From NCBI GenBank assembly GCA_030603265.1, contig JAUVYD010000053.1, positions 1-8,231 of the forward strand: a stretch of DNA of 8,231 nt, in the 5' to 3' direction. A program made the translations under genes and the position numbers. Below, piece after piece: positions 1-5,593 of the stretch; the first letter of the stretch is position 1, and the number at the start of each line of letters is the position of its first letter. The stretch comes from Dehalococcoidia bacterium. GTDB taxonomy: Bacteria > Chloroflexota > Dehalococcoidia > GIF9 > AB-539-J10. The notes beneath the pieces are model-generated. The model ran no database searches and was not told the origin of the DNA. It was given only the letters and a program-made list of their open reading frames with translations.

Positions 1-360
1 CTGCTCTGCCCACCCCCGTTTGGTGTCGGCCGGTGCCTTGTGTTCGTGGGGCGGCCACTATTCATCACGTGTGTGGTGGATGGGGCGACGAGCGGGCTTC
101 AGTATGAATGGAGCTGCGTTCGAATCACGGACGACAACCACGGCGGCTATGTTGAGACCGATGGAGCCGCTGGGTCAATTACCGGGAGTGGCGAGAGCAT
201 AGAATGGGAGGCGCCCGACCGTGCCGGCTATGCCAGGGTGTCTGTTGTCGTGAGTAACGGTAGCGGCGTTGAAGCAAGCTGCAGCGTTGATTTCAAGGTG
301 ACCACGTGTTCGAACTGCTTTGCCGGAGCTTCGCAGTTTGTGGAAGTGCCTTGCCGTTGA
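1..360 (+). CDS. Ig/PKD-like repeat protein, C-terminal part (5' end cut by window)
   Basis: The frame is open from base 1 to a TGA at 358-360, so only the last 119 residues are visible and the true start lies outside. A GTG at 40 is probably internal because homology to the next gene seems to run across it. The visible part is one beta-rich domain with the signature of the repeats in the downstream gene: FITCVVDG, then YEWSC, then IEWEAPDRAGYA, then a VSVVVSNG strand. It ends in KVTTCSNC, which matches KVETCTC near the end of the next protein. This looks like a tandem duplication. The family of Ig/PKD-like beta-sandwich modules is usually extracytoplasmic and involved in adhesion or structure; the actual function is unknown. 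The gene lies 47 nt before the next gene on the same strand with no visible terminator between, so the two are probably co-transcribed. Confidence 0.75.
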   Translation: MLCPPPFGVGRCLVFVGRPLFITCVVDGATSGLQYEWSCVRITDDNHGGYVETDGAAGSITGSGESIEWEAPDRAGYARVSVVVSNGSGVEASCSVDFKVTTCSNCFAGASQFVEVPCR

Positions 361-393
361 CGGGGCGCGGCACCCTCGGGTTCGGCTGATTCC

Positions 394-401
394 AAGAGGA
401 G
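394..401 (+). promoter_or_regulatory. Shine-Dalgarno site for the lipoprotein gene
   Basis: AAGAGGAG lies 6 nt before a GTG at 408. It supports the GTG as the start, which in turn places a hydrophobic signal peptide at the very N-terminus. Confidence 0.75.
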
Positions 402-407
402 ACTGAC

Positions 408-1415
408 GTGCCTCGTGCCTTGAAGACGTTCCTGTTGCTATCCTTGATAGCCTGCCTGTCCATGGTGTGGAGCGGGTGCGCTCTGAAGAACAATCCCCCG
501 CAGATTGTCGGTCTTGCCTGTCGGCAAGAGGTTGTTGCCCCTCTCGACAGTTGCCTGATCGAGTGTATTGCGGAGGACGAGGACGGTGACGTCCTTGAGT
601 ACGAGTGGTCCTCCGACAGCGGCACTATCAACGGCTACGCTGGCACGGTGGCCTGGACAGCTCCCGAGGAGCAAGGCATCTACCATGTCACCGTTGCGGT
701 GAGCGACGGGGGCGAGGGGTTGCCTGTCAGCGAGACGGTGACCGTCATCGTGAAGGACAATCACTACCCGGCAATAGACGGTGTTGGTGCTGACTGCGAC
801 TGGGTTGTCCCCGGCGAGAGTTGCGAGATCCGCTGCCAGGCAGAGGACATGGATGGAGACGTCCTCACCTACACGTGGTCCGCAGACTGTGGTGAGGTCG
901 TGGGGGATGGGGCCGTGGTGATGTGGACGGCTCCGGACTTCGAGGCGGACTGCTCGATTCGTGTTGTGGTGAGCGTTGGCTACGGAGGAGAGCGCACGGC
1001 TTCCGTTGTCGTGAGAACCGCTGTTGACCCGCCACTTGTTGTGACCGACATGGTAGTGACTCCGGTGGATGAACCCGAGTACCTGAAGTTCTACGACGAG
1101 CGTTACAAGATTCTCAAGGGCAAGACCTGCACGATTCGTTGTGTGGTCAACGAGCCTGGCCGCATCGTCTCCTACGAGTGGTCGGATGGTGGCCCTGTGT
1201 GCCTCTTCCCTGTGGGAAGCGAACGTTTCGTTTTCGACAGCGGTCCGTCGGAGATTCGCTGGACGGCGCCGTTGGAGAGAGGCGAGTACATCATCAGGGT
1301 GATTGCCCGCGATGCCGAGGGTCACTTCGCCGAGAAGAGCATCGTGATGAAGGTTGAGACCTGTACGTGTGCCTTCAAGACATCAAGCACGGAATCGGAA
1401 GAACCTGAAGAATGA
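408..1415 (+). CDS. Putative lipoprotein with three Ig/PKD-like repeats
   Basis: The 335-residue protein starts with a short basic segment (R3, K6) and a hydrophobic run at about 7-21, typical of an export signal. Two Cys could be lipidated: C24 (VWSGC, with an unusual W at -3) and C16 (LIAC, a canonical lipobox but with a very short hydrophobic stretch). Three repeats follow at about 30-117, 119-206 and 208-317. Each has a C-x3-C strand (SCLIEC, SCEIRC, TCTIRC), a YxWS or YEWS strand, a WTAP motif and a final V-x-V/I-x-V strand. The first two also carry ED-x-DGDVL. Thirteen Cys follow C24, which is many for this fold. The tail is CTC followed by a Ser/Glu-rich end (STESEEPEE). The fold is inferred from pattern; the binding partner is unknown. 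It is the likely paralogue of the upstream partial gene and the last gene before a strong hairpin. Confidence 0.88.
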   Translation: MPRALKTFLLLSLIACLSMVWSGCALKNNPPQIVGLACRQEVVAPLDSCLIECIAEDEDGDVLEYEWSSDSGTINGYAGTVAWTAPEEQGIYHVTVAVSDGGEGLPVSETVTVIVKDNHYPAIDGVGADCDWVVPGESCEIRCQAEDMDGDVLTYTWSADCGEVVGDGAVVMWTAPDFEADCSIRVVVSVGYGGERTASVVVRTAVDPPLVVTDMVVTPVDEPEYLKFYDERYKILKGKTCTIRCVVNEPGRIVSYEWSDGGPVCLFPVGSERFVFDSGPSEIRWTAPLERGEYIIRVIARDAEGHFAEKSIVMKVETCTCAFKTSSTESEEPEE

Positions 1416-1416
1416 A

Positions 1417-1448
1417 CAGAGCGGCGGCCTGGCAAGGCCGCCGCTCTG
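1417..1448. terminator. Strong 14-bp hairpin between convergent genes, probably bidirectional
   Basis: The arms at 1417-1430 and 1435-1448 are perfectly complementary, 14 bp and GC-rich, with a GGCA loop. The hairpin begins 1 nt after the lipoprotein stop codon. No U-tract follows on the plus strand. On the minus strand the stem is followed by a T-rich stretch (TTCATTCTTC), so it is the better intrinsic terminator for the reductase gene coming from the right. Confidence 0.75.
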
Positions 1449-1456
1449 GCTTCGTC

Positions 1457-1475
1457 ACCGGCCGCTCTGGCCGGT
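1457..1475. terminator. Second, smaller hairpin in the same convergent gap
   Basis: ACCGGCC at 1457-1463 pairs with GGCCGGT at 1469-1475 around a GCTCT loop. It sits 8 nt past the first hairpin and 8 nt before the stop codon of the minus-strand reductase gene. An 11-base direct repeat, GCCGCTCTGGC, occurs at 1440-1450 and 1461-1471, so alternative pairing between the two hairpins is possible. Confidence 0.5.
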
Positions 1476-1483
1476 CTTGCTAC

Positions 1484-3181
1484 TTAACTCGCCTGCTTCC
1501 TGCACACGACTGCGTAGGGCCATGCGGTAATGCTGCCGTCCATGAAACAGGCATTCTCGAATCCCTCCCCGTTCAGGATGCGTTGCGCCTGGTAGGCGCG
1601 AATACTTGTCCTGCACATGGTGACGATTTGGGTGTCGGGTGGCAGGGAGTTGATCTGCTCACGGAGTTGGTTGATTGGAAGCAGTCGACACTGACAGGCA
1701 TCGATATGAGCGTCTTCCCACTCGGATTGCGACCTCACGTCCAGCAGCACGAACTCCTCGCCTTCGCATATGCGCTCGTTGACCTCGATGGGGCTCATCG
1801 CTCTGGCGTGCCCCGTCATCTTGTTGCGGATGACATTCGCAGCGTTGTGAAGGACGTCCATGGCGCCGTTGAACGGCGGTGAGTATGCCAGGTCAAGATT
1901 GGCGACGTCCTCGACGGTTCCTCCAAACGACAGCATAGTCACAAGTACATCCGTGCGCTTCGCAACCTCGCCCTTGCCCAGTACCTGTCCTCCAAGGACC
2001 TTGCCGGTACCGGCGTCGGCAATCATCTTCACCGTAATCATCTGTGCGCCCGGGTAGTAGGAGGCGTACTCGAATCCGGGTGTGAGCGAAGTGACGATAT
2101 CCAAGCCGGCTGCCCGGGCCTCCAGTTCGCTGAGCCCAACACGCGCGACGTTCAGGTCGAATACCTTCACGATTGCCGTCCCGAGGACTCCGGGAAACGT
2201 ATCGCTGCCGCCGGTCACATTTGTGCCGATGACCCGGCCATGCTTGTTGGCGGTTGACCCCATCGGCGCCAGTATCCTGGCGCCGGTCAATCGGTTGGTG
2301 TTTTCCACGCAGTCTCCGCCGGAGTAGATGTCAGGGTCGCTCGTCTGCATGTACTCGTTCACCGTGATTCCGCCGGTTGTCCCTATCGCGAGCCCCGCGT
2401 TCCGGGCAAGCTCGACGTTGGGCCTGGCGCCGAGCGACAGCAGGACGATGTCCGCCTCGATTTCGCCCTTCTCGGTGGTGGCGCGCCGGACGTGTCCGTC
2501 TGCGTCCCCTTCCAGAGAGAGAACTCTCTGGCCGAGTCTGACGTCGATGCCTTTGTCAACAAGTTCCTTCTCCGCGTGTGCTGCCATCTCAGGATCCAGC
2601 AATGCCGGAAGAACCCTGTCGAGTGCCTCGATTACGGTAACCTCGAGGCCGCGCTCCTTGAACGCTTCGGCTGACTCTAGACCAATGAGTCCTGCCCCCA
2701 CGACAATGGCTCTCTTCGGAGAGGCATTTGCCATCTCCTGTAGAATCGCGTTCGCGTCGGCGATCTTGGTGAGTGTGAACACCCCCTTCAGGTCTTGTCC
2801 CTTCAGGGCCCTGGGAACCGACGGTGTTGCTCCTGTCGCGATAACCAGCTTGTCGTACGGCATCTGCGACGTGGTATTGGTCTTGATGTCAAGGACTTCG
2901 AGCGTGCGGGCACTGCGGTCAATGGCCGTGGCTCTTGTGCCGTTGAGGATATCTATCTCCATGACTTCTCTGAAGTACTTCGCTCCACGGATGAGCAGTG
3001 CCGTGTCACTGGGCACCTGGCCCGCCAGGTAGTACGGGAGACCGCATGAGCCCTCGGATACTGTCTCACCCTGCTCGATTACGGTGATGCGCGCACGTGG
3101 GGCACGGCGGCGTGCGCGCGCAGCCGTCTTGGGACCGCATGCCATACCACCGACGATGACGATTCTGGTCTGTGTGTCCAT
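1484..3181 (-). CDS. CoA-disulfide reductase-like FAD/NAD(P)H oxidoreductase with C-terminal rhodanese domain
   Basis: The 565-residue protein has the order of a CoADR-Rhd fusion. An FAD Rossmann motif is at 7-16 (IVIVGGMACG). The redox Cys is C46 in SEGSCGLPYY, the single-Cys active site of the CoA-disulfide and persulfide reductase family. The NAD(P)H motif is at 159-168 (G162, G164, G167) and ends at E185, which hints at NADH preference. A second FAD motif (DIYSGGDC) and a dimer-interface domain with YSPPFN follow. The rhodanese domain begins around residue 470 (LLDVRSQSEWEDAHI) and has its catalytic loop CRTSIR at C523, so both halves look active. Characterised relatives reduce CoA disulfide, CoA persulfide or polysulfide, releasing sulfide. 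The substrate here is inferred. The ATG at 3181 lies 3 nt after the nfu stop, so translation is probably coupled. A simple NADH oxidase role is less likely given the fusion. Confidence 0.9.
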   Translation of the reverse strand: MDTQTRIVIVGGMACGPKTAARARRRAPRARITVIEQGETVSEGSCGLPYYLAGQVPSDTALLIRGAKYFREVMEIDILNGTRATAIDRSARTLEVLDIKTNTTSQMPYDKLVIATGATPSVPRALKGQDLKGVFTLTKIADANAILQEMANASPKRAIVVGAGLIGLESAEAFKERGLEVTVIEALDRVLPALLDPEMAAHAEKELVDKGIDVRLGQRVLSLEGDADGHVRRATTEKGEIEADIVLLSLGARPNVELARNAGLAIGTTGGITVNEYMQTSDPDIYSGGDCVENTNRLTGARILAPMGSTANKHGRVIGTNVTGGSDTFPGVLGTAIVKVFDLNVARVGLSELEARAAGLDIVTSLTPGFEYASYYPGAQMITVKMIADAGTGKVLGGQVLGKGEVAKRTDVLVTMLSFGGTVEDVANLDLAYSPPFNGAMDVLHNAANVIRNKMTGHARAMSPIEVNERICEGEEFVLLDVRSQSEWEDAHIDACQCRLLPINQLREQINSLPPDTQIVTMCRTSIRAYQAQRILNGEGFENACFMDGSITAWPYAVVCRKQAS

Positions 3182-3184
3182 AGC

Positions 3185-3409
3185 CTAGACTGCGATGACC
3201 TCCTTGACTTCCGGCACCTGCTCCCTTAGGACCTTCTCCACGCCGAATCGCAGCGTCATGGTTGCTAGGGGGCAGGTTCCGCAGGCTCCCGTCAACCGGA
3301 CGCTGACGCTGCCCTCTTTGTCATTCACGTCAACAAGCTCAATGTCGCCACCGTCAGCCTGAAGCGCCGGCCGTATCTCGTTCAGCGCCGCTTCGACTTT
3401 GTCTCGCAT
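3185..3409 (-). CDS. nfu: Nfu/NifU C-terminal-type Fe-S cluster carrier
   Basis: The 74-residue soluble protein is a stand-alone NifU C-terminal domain. It contains R13-P14, DGGDIELV at 19-26, and the cluster-binding motif C43-G-T-C46-P followed by TMTLRFGVEKVL. In this family a pair of CxxC motifs from two monomers holds a transferable [4Fe-4S] cluster. The frame is open further upstream to 3475, but the ATG at 3409 is chosen because an AGGAGG site lies 8 nt before it and because family members start right at this helix; the 22 upstream residues look non-coding. It is the first gene of a two-gene unit with the reductase-rhodanese gene. Delivery of clusters to the nearby hydrogenase or other Fe-S enzymes is inferred from context only. 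Confidence 0.93.
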   Translation of the reverse strand: MRDKVEAALNEIRPALQADGGDIELVDVNDKEGSVSVRLTGACGTCPLATMTLRFGVEKVLREQVPEVKEVIAV

Positions 3410-3417
3410 GAGAGTGT

Positions 3418-3423
3418 CCTCCT
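3418..3423 (-). promoter_or_regulatory. Shine-Dalgarno site fixing the nfu start
   Basis: Reading on the minus strand, AGGAGG is followed by 8 nt and then ATG at 3409. This excludes the longer reading that would start at 3475. Confidence 0.85.
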
Positions 3424-3446
3424 GTTGTGTTGTGTCTGTCCTGCAA

Positions 3447-3489
3447 CGTGACCCCGGTCCTACGGGATGACCCACATCTGAGGGTCACG
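3447..3489. repeat. Cluster of three TGACCC boxes, two of them in an 8-bp inverted repeat
   Basis: CGTGACCC at 3447-3454 is exactly inverted at 3482-3489 (GGGTCACG). A third box, TGACCC, lies at 3468-3473 in direct orientation and can itself pair with 3482-3487 across 8 nt. The cluster is 38-80 nt upstream of the nfu start codon. It could be an operator or a pair of alternative leader hairpins; no regulator can be named. Confidence 0.4.
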
Positions 3490-3577
3490 AGGAAATGCGA
3501 ATTTGATTGTGTGAGCTGTGAAGTGCCATGTGATCGGACGACCCAATATCGCGAATTCTCGCAGCATGGCTGCTCGT

Positions 3578-3590
3578 TGTCAATTTGACA
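3578..3590. promoter_or_regulatory. 13-bp perfect palindrome carrying a -35-like TTGACA on each strand
   Basis: TGTCAA-T-TTGACA reads the same on both strands apart from the central base. On the minus strand TTGACA is followed after 17 nt by GAGAAT (3555-3560), a 4/6 match to a bacterial -10 box, pointing toward nfu. On the plus strand TTGACA (3585-3590) is followed after 17 nt by GATGAC (3608-3613), a weaker 3/6 match, pointing toward hycI. It could be two back-to-back promoters, an operator, or both. Confidence 0.4.
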
Positions 3591-3693
3591 GCGTTGCGGA
3601 ATCGTTCGATGACCGGGAGAGCGCGTTGCATGCCATCCTGGCGCCCTGTACCATATTTGCTGATCGTGTTGGAAGGCCTTTCAGCTTCGTGTC

Positions 3694-4182
3694 ATGACAA
3701 TCCTGGTCCTGGGTGTGGGAAACAGCCTGAATGGTGACGATGGCATCGGACCCTATGTTGCCGCTCGTATTGCAGTTGCGTGCCCCACTGGTGGAGAGGG
3801 AACCGGAGGGGGACGCGGGCCTCACACTGTTGTCGCACTGGATTGCGGCACGACACCGGAGAACTACACAGCTGTCGTGCGCCGGGAGAATCCCGATGTG
3901 CTGGTCATTGTGGACGCTGCCTCAATGGAACTGGCGCCGGGCGAGATTCGCGTGATTCCCCCTGAGCGCATCGGTCTTCTAACCCTGTCGACACACAGCA
4001 TCCCTCTGTCGCTTTTCATCACCTACGTCGAGGGCATGGCGTCCGCCGTGAAGCTCGTGGGTGTGCAGCCGGTGCAGATGCTGTTCGGGCGGCCCCTGTC
4101 GGATGTGGTGAGAGAGGCGGGGGAGGCACTCATCAACCTCCTGTGTGAGGGCAGGCTGAATGATGTGAGGCTTCTTGAGTAG
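3694..4182 (+). CDS. hycI: HycI-type [NiFe]-hydrogenase maturation protease
   Basis: The 162-residue endopeptidase removes the C-terminal tail of a hydrogenase large subunit after Ni is inserted. Family features are the start MTILVLGVGN, then GDDGIGP with D16, then VIVDAASMELAPGEIRVIP with D74, then LSTHSIPLS with H101. D16, D74 and H101 match the Ni-sensing residues of HybD/HycI proteases. The DAxxMxLxPGEIR segment and the length favour HycI, the group 4 hydrogenase protease, over HybD or HyaD. A Gly-rich insert at about 31-43 (GGEGTGGGRG) looks longer than usual. ATG 3694 is the only reasonable start because an in-frame stop lies at 3661; GGAAGG lies rather far upstream (3671-3676). The gene converges on the hydrogenase operon with only 8 nt between stop codons. 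Its likely substrate is the large subunit encoded at 5594-6850. Confidence 0.95.
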   Translation: MTILVLGVGNSLNGDDGIGPYVAARIAVACPTGGEGTGGGRGPHTVVALDCGTTPENYTAVVRRENPDVLVIVDAASMELAPGEIRVIPPERIGLLTLSTHSIPLSLFITYVEGMASAVKLVGVQPVQMLFGRPLSDVVREAGEALINLLCEGRLNDVRLLE

Positions 4183-4190
4183 GGCGCAGT

Positions 4191-4589
4191 TCAGCCCGTC
4201 ACGATGAGGTCCTCAGAGTACTTGTCATAGCTGGACAACAGGAACTCGTCGGTCATCGACAGGCATCCTACAGGGCAGACATCGTTACACTGCGAACAGA
4301 AACAGCATCTGGCCACGAATATCCTTATCTTTTTCTCTTCCGGTAGGAACTCGATGGCCCTGGCGGGACATATCTTGACGCATAGCTGGCAGCCGATGCA
4401 CTTGTCCTTCTCATACGCAATCTTGCCCCTGAAGCCCGGCGGCACCGGCACTGGAGGAGTCACTGCATGGGTGTCCTTGGAGGCCCGGGCGAGGAAGGCG
4501 CTGACGGATTTCGGAGCGTGCTTCGCAGGAAAGCAATTGGTTGCCGGGCGCAACAGGAGTTGGCGTAGAAGAACCTTGAGTATCGTCAT
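4191..4589 (-). CDS. mbhN: 2[4Fe-4S] ferredoxin-like subunit of group 4 [NiFe]-hydrogenase (MbhN/EchF/HycF/NuoI-like)
   Basis: The 132-residue polyferredoxin subunit carries electrons from reduced ferredoxin toward the small subunit. Two CxxCxxCxxxCP motifs are present: C64, C67, C70, C74-P and C95, C98, C101, C105-P. By the family rule, the first three Cys of each motif pair with the last Cys of the other to hold one [4Fe-4S] cluster each. C96 is an extra Cys. The N-terminal 50 residues are basic and helical (VLLRQLLLRP), as in NuoI-like proteins that lie on the membrane arm, followed by a Pro-rich linker (PPVPVPPG). The ATG is 10 nt after the NuoH-like stop, with only a weak ribosome site. 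It is the last gene of the operon. No clear terminator is visible in the 8 nt before the convergent protease gene. Confidence 0.93.
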   Translation of the reverse strand: MTILKVLLRQLLLRPATNCFPAKHAPKSVSAFLARASKDTHAVTPPVPVPPGFRGKIAYEKDKCIGCQLCVKICPARAIEFLPEEKKIRIFVARCCFCSQCNDVCPVGCLSMTDEFLLSSYDKYSEDLIVTG

Positions 4590-4599
4590 CTGTTTTCAC

Positions 4600-5583
4600 T
4601 CATAGCATCATGTCCGCCCAGATCAGGAGCAGTCCCACCAGGCTTACCATGGTCATAATCATCAGGTAGAAGACAGAGGCCTGGTTGATCTTGAAGCGCG
4701 CCATTGCCGAGCGGACGAGCGCGACGGCAACGAACATGACAAGCAGGACCTTGACCAGGAAGAACGCCCCGTCGATGATTACCGCCAGGACCGTGCTCGT
4801 CACGCCGATGCCGGCGGCGATGCCGTAGGGGAAGAACAGCGCAACCACAAGCGAGAGCACTGCAAAGCCCCGTATTGCGTTTCCAAGGTAGAAGAGGGCA
4901 AGGTTTCTGCCCGAGTACTCCACCAGCAGACCACCGGCGAGCTCTGTCTCGGCTTCGGCGAGGTCGAAGGGTATTCTGCCGAGTTCGCCCGGCGTGACTG
5001 AGATGAGCGAGACGAGCAACAGCAGCGTGCCGACGAGTCCAAGGGGTCCAACCAGGTCCCAGATGGGGTATTGGGCCATGGAGGAGAACGCAAACGCATT
5101 GGCATCGGTGACTTGGAGGATGCGCCACGCGATGCTGACCACTGTTACCGACAGGGGGAACTCGTAGCCGATCATCAGGACCATCTCGCGCTGTGCCCCG
5201 ACCGTGGCGTACGGCGAGCTTGAGGCAAAACCGCCGGCGACGAGTGCGATGGAAGGAACCGTCAACAGGTAGATGAGGAGTATCGCGTCTCCTGATCCTT
5301 CGAACAGCGCGGGCTGACCGAACAGGGGGATGTAGAGCAGAAGGGTGGCGGAGCCCATGACGCACATCACGGGGGAGAACTGGAAGAGCCACCGCAGTGC
5401 CCCGTTTGGGATGATGCTCTCTTTCATCATGAGTTTGCCAACATCTCTGAAGGGCTGTACTAGCGGAGGTCCTACCCTGGCCTGCATGCGGGCAACGAGC
5501 CGCCTGTCGACGCCAAGATAGAAGAGGCCCACAACAGAGCCAACGATGGCCACGCCAATCGGGCCAAGAAGGAGCGCTATCAA
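4600..5583 (-). CDS. mbhM: NuoH-like membrane subunit of group 4 [NiFe]-hydrogenase (MbhM/EchB/HycD-like)
   Basis: The 327-residue integral membrane protein has about eight hydrophobic helices. It anchors the hydrogenase module and forms the first part of the ion path. Family motifs, numbered from the TTG at 5583: ARVGPP at 35-40 with QPFRDVGKL after it, GAQREMVLMIGYE at 129-141 ending in the conserved E141, and IPFDLAEAETELAGG at 204-218, rich in loop acids that link redox chemistry to proton transfer. The start is uncertain. TTG 5583 is the first standard start codon but has no ribosome site. A CTG at 5613 in the same frame has AAGGAGG 7 nt before it and would give 337 residues, overlapping the large-subunit gene. 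It is the fifth complete gene of the visible operon, followed by the ferredoxin subunit. Confidence 0.93.
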   Translation of the reverse strand: MIALLLGPIGVAIVGSVVGLFYLGVDRRLVARMQARVGPPLVQPFRDVGKLMMKESIIPNGALRWLFQFSPVMCVMGSATLLLYIPLFGQPALFEGSGDAILLIYLLTVPSIALVAGGFASSSPYATVGAQREMVLMIGYEFPLSVTVVSIAWRILQVTDANAFAFSSMAQYPIWDLVGPLGLVGTLLLLVSLISVTPGELGRIPFDLAEAETELAGGLLVEYSGRNLALFYLGNAIRGFAVLSLVVALFFPYGIAAGIGVTSTVLAVIIDGAFFLVKVLLVMFVAVALVRSAMARFKINQASVFYLMIMTMVSLVGLLLIWADMML

Positions 5584-5593
5584 GCCCGGTGGG

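Larger units (their letters stand above)
3410..3693. other. Divergent intergenic control region between nfu and hycI
   Basis: This 284-nt spacer has no convincing gene. It should hold the promoters for the leftward nfu-reductase unit and the rightward protease gene. It contains a TGTCAATTTGACA palindrome near 3584, a set of TGACCC boxes at 3449-3487, and a small hairpin GCAGC-ATG-GCTGC at 3561-3573. An 81-codon minus-strand frame from 3825 runs into it, but it overlaps the protease gene and has no recognisable features. Confidence 0.7.

Noticed and set aside
438..1325. 295-codon open frame antisense to the lipoprotein gene
   Set aside because: The product is rich in His and Arg, has no motif, and lies fully opposite a gene with a ribosome site, signal peptide and clear repeats. 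It is a by-product of GC-rich codon use.
3410..3475. N-terminal extension of Nfu
   Set aside because: AGGAGG lies 8 nt before the ATG at 3409, and the extra 22 residues do not look like a conserved domain or targeting signal.
3580..3825. 81-codon minus-strand frame across the hycI start
   Set aside because: It overlaps the protease gene and its likely promoter, and the translation has no recognisable pattern.
4171..4205. Terminator between the convergent protease and ferredoxin genes
   Set aside because: Only a 4-bp stem (GGGC/GCCC) with an 8-nt loop and no T-tract is visible, so it is too weak to claim.
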